Notes: a model not told the origin generated them from the letters alone. 64,000 bases of DNA from Devosia sp. MC521 (GCF_014127105.1 NZ_CP059902.1:1831001-1895000); one strand, 5' to 3'. Shown: positions 1-9,203, counted from the stretch's first letter. Numbers and translations: made by a program.

Positions 1-2
1 CC

Positions 3-293
3 CGATGCTCTGAAGGATGGATCATCAGCAAAGCCGCGCTGAGAGCGACTTCGGTACCTCCTGATGTATGGCCTGTACTTCGCCAAAACCATCCTGCTAC
101 GTACGCCTACCTCTGTGCTGTACTAGGACGGAATATACCAGAAGAAGAAGCCATAGCTCTGTTTCAGGATACGAAATCCAGCATCCTTGATGAGCAACGA
201 AGACTCGTGATCTGGTCTATTGGTCAGATGGGACTATTCTCTGTGCTTGACCATCTTGCAGACAACTTCCTCGGGAGTAGCCCAACACGTTGA
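3..293 (+). CDS. 3' end of an unknown protein (partial)
   Basis: An open frame enters from the left window edge and stops at TGA 291-293, giving about 96 residues with no internal stop. The end of the protein is charged and helix-like, with an acidic patch (PEEEAI) and a WSIGQMGLF segment, and looks like coding sequence, not noise. I do not recognise the family. The start lies outside the window, so length and domains are unknown. It is followed by non-coding repeats, so it may be the last gene of its transcript or a remnant. Confidence 0.4.
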   Translation, partial: RCSEGWIISKAALRATSVPPDVWPVLRQNHPATYAYLCAVLGRNIPEEEAIALFQDTKSSILDEQRRLVIWSIGQMGLFSVLDHLADNFLGSSPTR

Positions 294-386
294 ACCGTTT
301 CCTCTACCGCTCCCAAACACTGGGCGCTGCGTGATCCTGTTTGCAATCGATTGCATCAACATAGAGTGGATTAGTCAAGGGTAGCC

Positions 387-575
387 CCCTCGGCTCAAGG
401 CCGAGGGTGACCACTGGATATGGAAGGCTGGGGCATCGGTTTCGGTGGAGGTGTTTCTGGGCGGAGGATGATTGCCTGCGTCACGTCGCCCCTGCTTTAC
501 CGTCATTGCCCGACTTGATCGGGCAATCCAGTGGGATGCCGGACCGATCTGGATCACCCGGTCAAGCCGGGTGAT
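387..575. repeat. Three intergenic palindromes with a shared TCAAG loop
   Basis: Three short inverted repeats lie in the gene-free stretch 294-650. CCCTCGGC/GCCGAGGG (387-394/400-407) has loop TCAAG. ATTGCCCGA/TCGGGCAAT (505-513/519-527) has loop CTTGA, the complement of TCAAG. ATCACCCGG/CCGGGTGAT (553-561/567-575) has loop TCAAG. Such palindromes are common as dispersed intergenic repeats in alphaproteobacteria. No gene is supported here. Confidence 0.6.
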
Positions 576-650
576 GACGATGGGAAAGAATGCCTGCTCA
601 CGTTTACTGAGACAGTTCGGCCGGGCTCTCTACTACACTAGTCCCACAAA

Positions 651-1008
651 GGCCCCCTCACCCGGCCTTTGGTCGACCAAGCCATTCGAGCATAGCTCTC
701 ATGGCCTTCTCACCTAAAATCATCCCACAAGGATGGTTTTACCTCCGGCCGGCTCGAAGCCCCCAGAGGGAAAGGTAAAGAAGCGTGCGGGGAGGTGAAA
801 GAGCGGGAGTGAAGTTTCCCCCACCCAACCTCCCCCTGAAAAGGGGGAGGAGTAAGAAAGTGTAGGCCGAGAGAACACGCTACGTCAGCCGACTGAACTC
901 TAATGCGTGGACCGGTGAGAACTGTGCACGCCGAACGAACGCGGTCTGTCCCTCCCTCGCTTGCGGGGGAGGTTAGGTGGGGGATTGGCACTGGGCTGAT
1001 CCTGCGGA
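651..1008. repeat. Tandem repeat copy 1 (about 358 bp)
   Basis: The unit begins GGCCCCCTCACCCG and ends CTGATCCTGCGGA. Inside are G/C-rich complementary runs such as CCTCCCCCT/AGGGGGAGG around 828-851. The same unit follows directly at 1009 and again at 3461. Short open frames inside it differ between copies, so I read it as non-coding. Confidence 0.8.
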
Positions 1009-1077
1009 GGCCCCCTCACCCGCCCGTCGGCCGACCAAGCCATTCGAGCATAGCTCTCATGGCCTTCTCACCTAAAA

Positions 1078-2331
1078 TCATCCCACAGGGATGATTTTAC
1101 CTCCGGCCAGCTGAAGACCCGCAAGAACTGGCTCGCTGAGCCTGCGGCTGCGATTGTGGTCGTCTGATTTCCGTGTTTGAGCAGATTTGGCGCGGCGTTT
1201 GGCGATCGGCGGTGCCCATTGACGGCGTTTCCCGGTCATCCGGGCAGACTCATGGCGCGGTTGCGCGCTTTTCGTGGAAGACGAGGCGGTCGGTTGTAGG
1301 TAGGCCAGATTGGCCAAGGTGAGTTTGGCCTCGGCCCGTGCAATGCCGATGGTGCGGATGAACAGACCGAACCGGTTCTTCTGATGAGCGAAGACATGCT
1401 CGACCCTGGCACGTATCGCGGACTTGGCCGCATTGGCCCGTGCGGTCGCGATCGGCATCGGCTTGCCCTTGGGCTTGCGTCGATGAATGCGGCTGGTCAG
1501 CATACGATCAGCCAGCCAGGCCTCATTGCTCTGTGATCTGTAGGCGCTGTCGGCCCAGACCTCGCTGCCGGTGTTTTCCCGATCGATCACATGGCGCAGC
1601 ATCCGGCCGTCAGGATGGGAGGCGGAGGTCACCGCTGCAGCCCGGATGAAGCCATAGCGCCGGTCGATGCTGATGTGACTTTTATAGCCGAACACCGGAG
1701 TGGCGATCATGGGCAGGGGCGAGCCGTCTGGCCGGTAGCGCACCTTGCCGCCGATCTTGAGCGTCCAGCGGGCGTCGGTATCCTTCTGTGCGGCTTTAGC
1801 CGGCTCGTTCGGCCAGATCTCGTCAGCCGACTGGCCTGCCTTGATGGCCTCCCGCTCGCCATCGGTATTGCGCTGTTTGGGTGCCGGCACCAGCGAAGCA
1901 TCCACGATCTGCCCCGACATCGGGATGTAACCCTTCTTGTGCAGTTGCCAGTCGAACGCCTTCATCACCCGCTTGAGCGTGCCGGTCTGGGTCATGCGGT
2001 TGCGGAAATGGCGGATCGTGTTCTCATCGGGCGTGCGATCGCCGAGCGAGAACCCCAGGAAGCGCATCCAACTCAGGCGGTCCCGGATCATGAACTCTGT
2101 GCGGGCATCGGACAGGTTGTGCTGTGCCTGCAGGATCAGGATCTTGAACATGGCCACCGGATCGAACGGCGGCCGACCGCCTTTGCTGCCGTCACTGTAG
2201 CCAAGCCCCTCCACCAGCCAGGACCGGAAATACTCGAAATCCACCGTCCGCTCCAAAACCTCGAGCGGATCGCCGTGTTGGCTCAAGGCTTCGAGGTGAT
2301 CGTTCAGGCTGAAAAGCGAATGCGGGTCCAT
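1078..2331 (-). pseudogene. IS5-family DDE transposase, frameshifted near the C-terminus
   Basis: The open frame gives 417 residues starting MDPHSLFSLNDH. The N-terminal DUF772-type region (residues about 30-120) is followed by the DDE catalytic core: D in GQIVDASL, D in VWADSAYRS, and E in the ARVEHVFAHQK motif (E-x6-K). At about 1297-1300 the reading frame has slipped. The other frame continues with RLVFHEKRATAP and stops at 1250-1252, the usual ending for this family. In the present frame translation runs through the IS end into the flanking repeat and stops at 1078. The last 60 or so residues are therefore an artefact of an indel, and activity is doubtful. Confidence 0.75.
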
Positions 2332-2406
2332 GATGACGCTCCATGATCGGGCGACATCAATGAATCATGACTGCATCAAAGCCGCCAAGGGTTTTTGCGG
2401 ACGTCC
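1113..2406 (-). mobile_element. IS5-family-like insertion sequence
   Basis: The 1294 bp element carries one DDE transposase gene on the minus strand. Its ends are imperfect inverted repeats: the left end starts GAAGACCCGCAAGAAC, and the right end read outwards-in starts GGACGTCCGCAAAAAC, matching at about 11 of 16 positions. It is flanked by the 4-bp palindrome AGCT at 1109-1112 and 2407-2410, which I read as the target duplication. The empty site is seen in repeat copies 1 and 3, so the borders are set by comparison inside the window. Confidence 0.75.
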
Positions 2407-2500
2407 AGCTCGAAGCCCCCAGAGGGAGAGGTAAAGAAGCGTGCGGGGGGGGGGGAAGAGCGGGAGTGAAATTACCCCCACCCAACCTCCCCCTTAAAAG

Positions 2501-3286
2501 GGGACTGTTCATTTGGGACTCCTTATGAGGTGTCTGTTGAAGAACAGATTGAGCGTAATCTCGAGCATCTGCACTGTTTTGGAGACGCGCTTTGTCCGCC
2601 GATTGAACCGCGCAAGATTGTCCCTGATTGAGGAATTGGAGGACTCAATCAGGTGGGTTTGCGCCTTTGTTTCCAGATGTGGCACGGTCACGCCATTGCG
2701 CTTGAAAGCGAGTGCGTAACAAGAGTTGGCATCGGTAAAGATGGCCCCGATCTCACCCACAGCCTGAAGGGCCAAGCGATAGGCCGTGATCGCACTTTCT
2801 ACGCCTTTGTCACCGATGTGGTGGGCAACAACGCGGCGCTGTCTTCGGCTATAAACGGTCCAGATAACCGCTCGCTGCTGTTTTTTGGACGTAGGTATAG
2901 ATCTCGTCCATCTCAATAATATCGGGCCCGCTCGCTGGCGTACCGCGCTGAGCCGCAATCCGCTCTTGCAAGATGTCGTGCTCCTTGCGGATCCATTTAA
3001 GGACCGCGGCTGGGGAGGCCGAAAGGACGCGCCCAATGGCCCGAATGCCGGTGCCGTTGAGATACATCTGAACGGCCTGCGCTTTTGTCTCAGCGCTGAA
3101 TTTAGGGGCGCGATCAGTAAAGTACCGACCACACTGCTTACAGCTAAATCGCTGGTAACCCGCCTTGAGGCCGCGCTTGACCGTGGCAGTGCTAGAACAA
3201 TCTGGACAATCCATCTCAAACCCTCCGGCAAATCACCCCCAAGCAATCAAACTAGAATCCCAAATGAGCAAGTTGTAAACAGTCCC
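2501..3286 (-). mobile_element. IS1-family insertion sequence
   Basis: The 786 bp element has terminal inverted repeats GGGACTGTT (2501-2509) and AACAGTCCC (3278-3286), with a second matching block CATTTGGGA/TCCCAAATG further in. It is flanked by the 9-bp direct repeat CCTTAAAAG at 2492-2500 and 3287-3295, the target duplication size typical of IS1. It lies in the G/C-rich palindromic part of repeat copy 2. It carries InsA- and InsB-like frames on the minus strand. Confidence 0.85.
2509..3214 (-). pseudogene. IS1-family transposase (InsA-InsB' type) in two frames
   Basis: Frame one (3214 to 2849) encodes an InsA-like part: zinc-finger cysteines CPDC and CKQC at the N-terminus, a helix-turn-helix, then the start of the catalytic domain (EMDEIYTYVQ). 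At a run of six A residues (2881-2886 on the minus strand) the catalytic part continues in another frame to 2509, with HLIESSNSSIRDNLARF near the C-terminus. IS1 elements often join insA and insB' by -1 slippage at A6C. Here the second frame is offset by +1 (equivalent to -2), so ordinary -1 slippage does not join them. Either an A has been lost or gained, or transcript slippage on the A run is used. Confidence 0.65.
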
Positions 3287-3460
3287 CCTTAAAAGGGGGA
3301 GGAGTTAGAAAGTGTAGGCCGAGAGAACACGCTACGTCAGCCGACTGAACTCTAATGCGTGGACCACTGAGAACTGTGCACGCCGAACGAACGCGATGCG
3401 TCCCTCCCTCGCTTGCGGGGGAGGTTAGGTGGGGGATTGGCACTGGGCTGATCCTGCGGA

Positions 3461-3600
3461 GGCCCCCTCACCCGGCCTTTGGCCGACCAAGCCATTCGAG
3501 CATAGCTCTCATGGCCTTCTCACCTAAAATCATCCCACAGGGATGATTTTACCTCCGGCCGGCTCGAAGCCCCCTGAGGGAGAGGTGAAGTGGTATGCGG
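3461..3600. repeat. Tandem repeat copy 3 (partial)
   Basis: The first 130-140 bases of the unit recur, through the TTTTACCTCCGGCCGGCTCG segment, and then diverge near 3595 into the sequence upstream of the toxin-antitoxin pair. This copy keeps the site where copy 2 carries the IS5-like element uninterrupted. Confidence 0.7.
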
Positions 3601-3724
3601 GGTTGTGATGGCAGAGTATGATCCAACGCGGAGCGTGCCCGGGCCGCGAAAGACCACCGACCTTCCCTACCCCTGCCAGATCGACTATATTTAACGCCGT
3701 TATCACCTTCCGATGGAGCGCGTG

Positions 3725-3976
3725 ATGCCAGCAGTGACGATACAAAACCTCTCGGAAAACACGCATAAAGCTTTGCGCTTGCGTGCGGCGCAGAACGGCC
3801 GGAGCACCGAAGCAGAGATCCGTTCGATCCTTGACGCTGCCGTCGACGCGCCCAAAAGCGTGCCATTGAGTTCTGCACTCTATAAGCTGGGCCGTGATGC
3901 CGAGCTTGAGGACGGCGACGTCGACGCGTTAGAGCAAAAGGCCAAGACTGCCGCTGAGCCAATAAGCTTGCGATGA
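3725..3976 (+). CDS. Ribbon-helix-helix antitoxin, FitA/VapB type
   Basis: The predicted 83-residue protein has an N-terminal MetJ/Arc fold: a beta strand (AVTIQNL) followed by two helices with the conserved RAAQNGRSTEAEIR. The C-terminal part is acidic and should wrap the toxin. I start at ATG 3725 because GGAG at 3715-3718 lies 6 bases upstream; an in-frame ATG at 3713 has no ribosome site. The stop overlaps the toxin start (ATGA, 3973-3976), as is usual for these pairs, and suggests coupled translation and autoregulation by the antitoxin. It sits between a repeat/IS cluster and clpA, a typical place for a mobile toxin-antitoxin module. Confidence 0.85.
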   Translation: MPAVTIQNLSENTHKALRLRAAQNGRSTEAEIRSILDAAVDAPKSVPLSSALYKLGRDAELEDGDVDALEQKAKTAAEPISLR

Positions 3977-4392
3977 TCGGACTGGATACGAATGTCGTTT
4001 CCGAAGCACTGCGTCCAACGCCATCATCACAAATCGTCAACTGGCTCGACAGGCAAGACCCACAATCAACCTTCATCACCAGCGTCACCTTAGCTGAACT
4101 CTTGTTCGGCGTTGCGGTCATGCCTGATGGTCGGCACAAGGCGGCGCTGACTGAGGCAGTCAACGGGATATCCGAATTGTTCGCTGGGCGGACGTTGGCT
4201 TTCGATGCGATTGCAGCCCAGCACTATGCCGATTTAGCCGTTTCTGCCCGACAGGCAGGCTTGGGTTTTCCAACGCCTGACGGCTATGTCGCAGCTATCG
4301 CAAATGCCCAAAACTGCTCTGTCGCCACTCGCGATAAGGCCGCGTTTCTAGCCGCAGGCCTCACTGTCATAGACCCTTGGCACGAAACCTGA
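3973..4392 (+). CDS. PIN-domain ribonuclease toxin, FitB/VapC type
   Basis: The 139-residue protein is a full PIN domain. The acidic metal-binding set is visible: D5 (MIGLDTNVVSE), E42 (TLAELLFG), D103 (PTPDGYVAA) and D121 (ATRDKAAF). Family members cut RNA in the cytoplasm and are held inactive by the upstream antitoxin. Length and motif spacing are normal, so it looks intact. A strong bidirectional terminator follows at 4413-4443. The family is clear; the RNA target cannot be told from sequence. Confidence 0.88.
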   Translation: MIGLDTNVVSEALRPTPSSQIVNWLDRQDPQSTFITSVTLAELLFGVAVMPDGRHKAALTEAVNGISELFAGRTLAFDAIAAQHYADLAVSARQAGLGFPTPDGYVAAIANAQNCSVATRDKAAFLAAGLTVIDPWHET

Positions 4393-4412
4393 GCTAGGGT
4401 TTGCACTAGACA

Positions 4413-4443
4413 AAAAGGCCCGGGTTGCCCCGGGCCTTTTGTT
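4413..4443. terminator. Bidirectional intrinsic terminator
   Basis: A 12-bp perfect stem AAAAGGCCCGGG (4413-4424) and CCCGGGCCTTTT (4429-4440) has a 4-base loop and ends in a T-run, with an A-run on the other side. It serves the toxin gene on the plus strand and clpA on the minus strand. Confidence 0.9.
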
Positions 4444-4471
4444 TGTTCGATCAGCTAAGAGCCAGCGGAAA

Positions 4472-6814
4472 TTAGCTGTCCTTGCTCGCCGTTGCCTTTG
4501 GCTTTTTGGGCTTGGGCAGGGCTTTGGGCTTGGCGGGGCGTGGGGGCACGGCCACCAGCTCTAGCTTTGCTTCGCGGCCTTCACCAACAACGGCCACAGT
4601 GACAGAACCACCGTTCACCAACTCGCCGAACAGCAGTTGATCGGCGAGTGGCTTTTTGACGTGTTCCTGGATGACGCGACCCAGAGGACGCGCGCCCATG
4701 CGTTCGTCGTAGCCGTGTTCAGCCAGCCAATCGGCAGCTTCGGGTGTCAGATCGATGGTCACGCCGCGTTCGGCCAGCTGGCCTTCGAGTTGCAGCACGA
4801 ACTTTTCGACCACACGACGCACGGTTTCGCGCGGCAGTGGCGCAAAGGAGATGATCGCGTCCAGACGGTTGCGGAATTCTGGCGAGAACTGGCGGTTGAC
4901 CGCTTCCTCGTCGTCACCCACCTCGCGCTTGCGGCCAAAGCCGATCGGCGCACGAGCGAGTTCCGCCGCACCCACGTTGGAGGTCATGATCAGGATCACA
5001 TTGCGGAAGTCGACCGACTTCCCGTTGTGGTCCGTGAGCTTGCCGTGGTCCATCACCTGCAACAGAATGTTGTAGAGGTCCTGATGGGCCTTTTCGATTT
5101 CGTCGAGCAGCACAACGCAATGCGGATGCTGATCAACGCCATCGGTGAGCAAGCCGCCCTGATCAAAGCCGACATAGCCCGGAGGGGCACCAATCAGGCG
5201 CGAGACCGTATGGCGCTCCATATATTCCGACATGTCGAACCGCAGGAGTTCGACGCCAAGCGTATCGGCGAGCTGTTTTGCGACTTCGGTCTTACCCACG
5301 CCGGTTGGACCGGTGAAGAGGTAAGAGCCGATTGGCTTTTCAGGTTCACGCAGGCCCGCACGCGCCAGCTTAATGGCGGACGAGAGCGCGGTAATGGCAT
5401 TGTCTTGGCCAAAGACCACGGTCTTGAGGCTCTTTTCGAGACCCGAGAGCAGTTCCGCGTCAGACTTGGAAACGGTCTTAGGCGGAATGCGGGCGATGGT
5501 GGCGATGGTTGCTTCGATGTCTTCGACGTCGATGATTTCCTTGCGCTCGCCTTCGGGCAGCAGCTTTTGGCTTGCGCCGGTTTCGTCGATCACATCGATG
5601 GCCTTATCGGGCAGCTTGCGATCATTGATATAGCGCGCGCTCAGCTCGACGGCGGCCTTGAGGGCATCGTCGGTGTACTTGAGCTTGTGGAACTCTTCAA
5701 AGTAAGGGCGCAGGCCCTTCACGATTTCAATCGCATCGGGAACGGTTGGCTCGTTGACGTCGATCTTTTGGAAACGACGGACAAGTGCGCGGTCCTTTTC
5801 GAAGAACTGGCGATATTCCTTATAGGTGGTCGAGCCAATGCAGCGGATCGCCCCGGAAGCCAGAGCTGGCTTGAGGAGGTTCGACGCATCGAGCGCGCCG
5901 CCCGAAGTGGCGCCAGCGCCGATCATGGTGTGGATTTCGTCGATGAACAGCACGGCTTCCGGCTGCTTTTCGAGTTCCTTCATCACCTGCTTGAGGCGTT
6001 CTTCAAAGTCACCGCGATAGCGCGTGCCAGCGAGCAGTGCGCCCATGTCGAGCGAATAAACGATGGCGTCCTTGAGAACGTCAGGCACATCGCCTTCGAC
6101 GATTTTGCGGGCCAGACCTTCGGCGATGGCGGTTTTACCAACCCCGGCATCACCCACATAAAGCGGGTTATTCTTGGAGCGGCGGCAGAGGACCTGAATG
6201 GTGCGGCGCAGCTCAGCGTCACGGCCGATCAGCGGGTCAATCTTGCCCTTCTTGGCCTTGTCATTGAGGTTGACGCAGAACTCAACGAGCGCAGAGGTCT
6301 TCTTGCCTTCCTGCGCATTGTTGATGCCACCTTCCCCATCTTCAGCGCCGTTGACGCGGCGATCTTCATTAGGGCCGGATTTGGTGATGCCGTGCGAGAT
6401 GAAATTGACGGCATCGAGGCGGCTCATGTCCTGCTGCTCGAGGAAATAGGCAGCATGGCTTTCACGCTCGGCGAAGATCGCCACGAGCACGTTGGCACCG
6501 GTCACCTCTTCGCGGCCGGAGGATTGAACATGGATCACCGCGCGCTGAATAACGCGCTGAAAAGCAGCGGTCGGGCGCGCTTCCTGGCCGTTATGGACGA
6601 CAAGGCTATCGAGTTCTTCGTTGATAAAATCTTCGAGGTCGCTTTTAAGCGCATCAATATCGACGTCGCAGCCGGTTAGCACGGCGATGGTTTCCCGATC
6701 GTCGGTCAACGCCAGCAGCAGATGCTCAAGCGTTGCGAACTCATGGTTGCGCTCACGGGCAAGGTTCATCGCCTGGTGCAGGGCCTTTTCGAGTCCGCGC
6801 GAAAATGAGGGCAT
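4472..6814 (-). CDS. clpA: ATP-dependent Clp protease ATP-binding subunit ClpA
   Basis: The 780-residue AAA+ unfoldase feeds proteins into ClpP. The N-terminal Clp repeat domain (1-140) is followed by two AAA modules: Walker A GDAGVGKT 221-228 with Walker B VLFIDEIH 288-295, and Walker A GPTGVGKT 502-509 with Walker B VVLLDEIE 567-574. The IGF tripeptide at 624-626 is the loop that docks on ClpP, which separates ClpA from ClpB. The C-terminus ends in a Lys/Pro-rich tail longer than in E. coli. It lies 9 bases downstream of clpS, so the adaptor and the unfoldase are co-transcribed. Confidence 0.97.
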   Translation of the reverse strand: MPSFSRGLEKALHQAMNLARERNHEFATLEHLLLALTDDRETIAVLTGCDVDIDALKSDLEDFINEELDSLVVHNGQEARPTAAFQRVIQRAVIHVQSSGREEVTGANVLVAIFAERESHAAYFLEQQDMSRLDAVNFISHGITKSGPNEDRRVNGAEDGEGGINNAQEGKKTSALVEFCVNLNDKAKKGKIDPLIGRDAELRRTIQVLCRRSKNNPLYVGDAGVGKTAIAEGLARKIVEGDVPDVLKDAIVYSLDMGALLAGTRYRGDFEERLKQVMKELEKQPEAVLFIDEIHTMIGAGATSGGALDASNLLKPALASGAIRCIGSTTYKEYRQFFEKDRALVRRFQKIDVNEPTVPDAIEIVKGLRPYFEEFHKLKYTDDALKAAVELSARYINDRKLPDKAIDVIDETGASQKLLPEGERKEIIDVEDIEATIATIARIPPKTVSKSDAELLSGLEKSLKTVVFGQDNAITALSSAIKLARAGLREPEKPIGSYLFTGPTGVGKTEVAKQLADTLGVELLRFDMSEYMERHTVSRLIGAPPGYVGFDQGGLLTDGVDQHPHCVVLLDEIEKAHQDLYNILLQVMDHGKLTDHNGKSVDFRNVILIMTSNVGAAELARAPIGFGRKREVGDDEEAVNRQFSPEFRNRLDAIISFAPLPRETVRRVVEKFVLQLEGQLAERGVTIDLTPEAADWLAEHGYDERMGARPLGRVIQEHVKKPLADQLLFGELVNGGSVTVAVVGEGREAKLELVAVPPRPAKPKALPKPKKPKATASKDS

Positions 6815-6823
6815 ATGATGTTC

Positions 6824-7240
6824 CTACTGTTTTTCCATCACGCATTGCAGCGGATGCTGGTTTTTGCGTGCCGTATCCATGACGCGAGTGACCTTGGTTT
6901 CAGCCACTTCGTATGGATATACGCCGCACTCACCGACCCCCTTTTGGTGAACATGCAGCATGATGGTCATGGCGTCTTCTCGTGACTTGTTGAAGACGTC
7001 CTGAAGCACCGAAACGACGAATTCCATCGGCGTGTAGTCGTCGTTGAGAAGCAGCACCCGATAGAGGTTCGGACGCTTGGTTTTGGGACGCGTTTTGGTC
7101 ACCGTCCCGGTTTCGAAATCTGCGTCGTTTCCGCCCGATCGGTCATCCCCATCATCCTTCGGCCCGAGCCAAGGCCCATCGGGCCCAGCAGAGCGTTGGG
7201 AATAAAAGGAAACAGGGATCTGCGTAGAGAGTGTTTTCAT
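6824..7240 (-). CDS. clpS: ClpS adaptor of ClpAP
   Basis: The 138-residue protein delivers N-end-rule substrates to ClpA. The core (about 55-138) carries the family signature [13 protein letters not shown], which lines the N-degron pocket, plus the HVHQKGVG and YPYEVAETK segments. The first 50 or so residues are a variable, charged, disordered extension. It is the first gene of a two-gene unit with clpA on the minus strand. Another gene in this window, aat, makes destabilising Leu/Phe N-termini that ClpS recognises, so both halves of the Leu/N-degron pathway are present. Confidence 0.95.
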   Translation of the reverse strand: MKTLSTQIPVSFYSQRSAGPDGPWLGPKDDGDDRSGGNDADFETGTVTKTRPKTKRPNLYRVLLLNDDYTPMEFVVSVLQDVFNKSREDAMTIMLHVHQKGVGECGVYPYEVAETKVTRVMDTARKNQHPLQCVMEKQ

Positions 7241-7628
7241 AAAGTAGACTGTCGCCAGACAAAACGAAGCAGCGGGTTGGACCCATTATGTAGGTAAGAA
7301 TGGACCCATGTTAAGGGCTCGGCCACCCCGAACTGGCGAGAGTGCAGAACCCAGCTCAAACTTGCCCATAGAATAGCTCAATTCGCCGCACATTGAAGCG
7401 ACAAAACAGCAAAGCGACACGTCACCCATCACATTGCAGAAAAACTCTCGTGACATTGATTCAGCAGTGCCGGTGAAAAAGCTTTGCATTTTACGAAATC
7501 GTAACCGCCCCACCGTAGCTTACAAAAGGCTGCTCAGTCAGGTTTGGGGGACAAACCCCGATTGGACGGCCGCGTTAGTTGTGTTGCGTACGGGCATTTT
7601 TCGCCCGAGTGAGTAAACGGAGTACCGG
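7241..7628. promoter_or_regulatory. Divergent intergenic region between clpS and the carboxypeptidase gene
   Basis: This 388-base stretch separates two divergent genes and should contain both promoters. No conserved protein is visible. Minus-strand frame 7286-7513 lacks a ribosome site and family resemblance. I cannot assign -35/-10 boxes with confidence. Confidence 0.4.
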
Positions 7629-9203
7629 GTGGCTTCCCTGGCAAAATCCCCTTGGCGCGGCATTATTGCCCGCGCAGCCGCTGCCTTTGTCGTTGCGCTA
7701 ACTGTCAGCATCTCTGCTGCAGCGCCGACCTATGCAATTGAAAACCTACGCAAATATGCCGGTATCGTGGTCGACGCGAAATCGGGCAAAATCCTATATG
7801 AAGATCAGGCTGACTCTCGTCGCTATCCGGCATCTGTCGCGAAGGTGATGACGCTCTACGTCCTGTTCCAAGAATTGCAGGCGGGCAATCTCTCGCTCAA
7901 TTCCAAGATGACTGTGTCCCGTCATGCTGCTGCGGCCGTTCCGACTAAGCTCGGCCTGCGCGCTGGCGCCACTATTTCGGTGGAAGACGCCATCAAGTCT
8001 CTCGTCACCCTGTCGGCCAATGACATGTCGCGCGTTATCGCGGAACATATCTCGGGAACTGAAGCCAAGTTCGCTGAGCGTATGACCGCAACTGCGCGTG
8101 CTCTGGGCATGGGTAGCACCACCTATCGCAACGCTTCGGGCCTTCCCGATGGCGGTCAGGTCACCACTGTGCGCGATCAGGCTATTCTGGCGATTGCTGT
8201 CTACCAGCACTTCCCGAACTATTACGAATTCTTCCAGACCCGCTCGTTCTCCTATGGCAAGCGCACCTACGGCAACCACAACCGCGTTCTCGGTTACATG
8301 GGCGCTGTGGACGGCATCAAGACCGGCTTCATCAATGCGGCTGGCTCGAACCTGATGACCGCAGCCCGCAAGGATGATCGCCACGTTGTCGTTATCGCTT
8401 TCGGCTTCAACTCTGCCGCATCGCGCGACGAGAAGGTCCGCCAGCTGGTCAACACCTATTTCAACAAGGGCCGTTCCGGCGGCTACTTGCAGACCGCTAT
8501 GGTTCCAGTGCCTGGCCGTCAGGGCAGCACCCAGTTCGCACTGGCGCAGCCTAATCAGCAGCGTAAGGCAACCTTCGCCATGCCAACGCCAATGCCTGAG
8601 TTCCGCCTCGCTGCACTTGTTGCCGCCAATGGTGCACAGCCACAGGCAGCAGTTGCGGTCGCATCGGCCCCGGCTCCTGCGGTCTCAGTTGCGATGCCAG
8701 CGCCTGCCCCTGCAGACCTCGGCCTCGTGCCAGCCGCACAGGCAGCCAATGCTTTGGCAGCGCCAAGCGTGCCGGACTACAATTCGGACGTGATCGGCGC
8801 TTGGCTGAGCGACACCTATAAGCTGGGTGCGCCGCCATCGGCCCTTGGCCAGACTGCGCCATCGGCACCGCTCGGCATCGGCCCAACCAGCTCGAACACC
8901 CAGACGCCAAACGTCGACCCAATCAATACAGCTTCGGCACAGACGGGCTCTGCCCAAGTCGCTGGCTGGATCGTGCAGATCGGCGCTGGTCCATCGGAAG
9001 ACGGTGCACGCACCATGCTTTCTGATGCCGCCCGCAAGGTTGGCTCTCTGGGCGACTTCCGCTCCTTCGTCGAACCGTTTGATCGGAACGGCAAGACCTT
9101 CTACCGCGCCCGCTTCGTCGGCTTTGGTGACCGCAGTGCCGCCAACGCCATGTGCGAGCGCCTAAAGGGCCAGGATATGCAGTGCCTGGCCATGCAAGGC
9201 TAA
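7629..9203 (+). CDS. D-alanyl-D-alanine carboxypeptidase (S11) with C-terminal SPOR domain
   Basis: The 524-residue exported penicillin-binding protein trims the terminal D-Ala of peptidoglycan stem peptides. The signal peptide ends near residue 36 (PTYA). Catalytic motifs are SxxK S69-K72 (SVAK), SxN at 129-131 (SAN) and KTG at 231-233. A Pro/Ala-rich linker (about 290-440) leads to a SPOR-like domain (about 443-524), which should bind denuded glycan at the division site. The start is GTG at 7629 with CGGAG just upstream. SPOR fusions to this enzyme are known in alphaproteobacteria. Confidence 0.92.
   Translation: MASLAKSPWRGIIARAAAAFVVALTVSISAAAPTYAIENLRKYAGIVVDAKSGKILYEDQADSRRYPASVAKVMTLYVLFQELQAGNLSLNSKMTVSRHAAAAVPTKLGLRAGATISVEDAIKSLVTLSANDMSRVIAEHISGTEAKFAERMTATARALGMGSTTYRNASGLPDGGQVTTVRDQAILAIAVYQHFPNYYEFFQTRSFSYGKRTYGNHNRVLGYMGAVDGIKTGFINAAGSNLMTAARKDDRHVVVIAFGFNSAASRDEKVRQLVNTYFNKGRSGGYLQTAMVPVPGRQGSTQFALAQPNQQRKATFAMPTPMPEFRLAALVAANGAQPQAAVAVASAPAPAVSVAMPAPAPADLGLVPAAQAANALAAPSVPDYNSDVIGAWLSDTYKLGAPPSALGQTAPSAPLGIGPTSSNTQTPNVDPINTASAQTGSAQVAGWIVQIGAGPSEDGARTMLSDAARKVGSLGDFRSFVEPFDRNGKTFYRARFVGFGDRSAANAMCERLKGQDMQCLAMQG

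Larger units (their letters stand above)
1009..3460. repeat. Tandem repeat copy 2, interrupted by two insertion sequences
   Basis: With the two insertion sequences (1113-2406 and 2501-3286) and one copy of each target repeat removed, segments 1009-1112, 2411-2500 and 3296-3460 join into one unit of the same length and order as copy 1. The repeat was therefore already tandem before the elements landed, or was duplicated without them. Confidence 0.75.

Noticed and set aside
387..575. CRISPR array
   Set aside because: The three palindromes differ in stem sequence and spacing; no regular repeat-spacer pattern exists anywhere in the window.
4637..6679. 680-residue plus-strand open frame opposite clpA
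   Set aside because: It is the mirror of a clearly conserved gene with high third-position GC; the translation has no family pattern.
7286..7513. 75-residue minus-strand frame between clpS and the carboxypeptidase gene
   Set aside because: No ribosome site and unusual composition; more likely promoter DNA.
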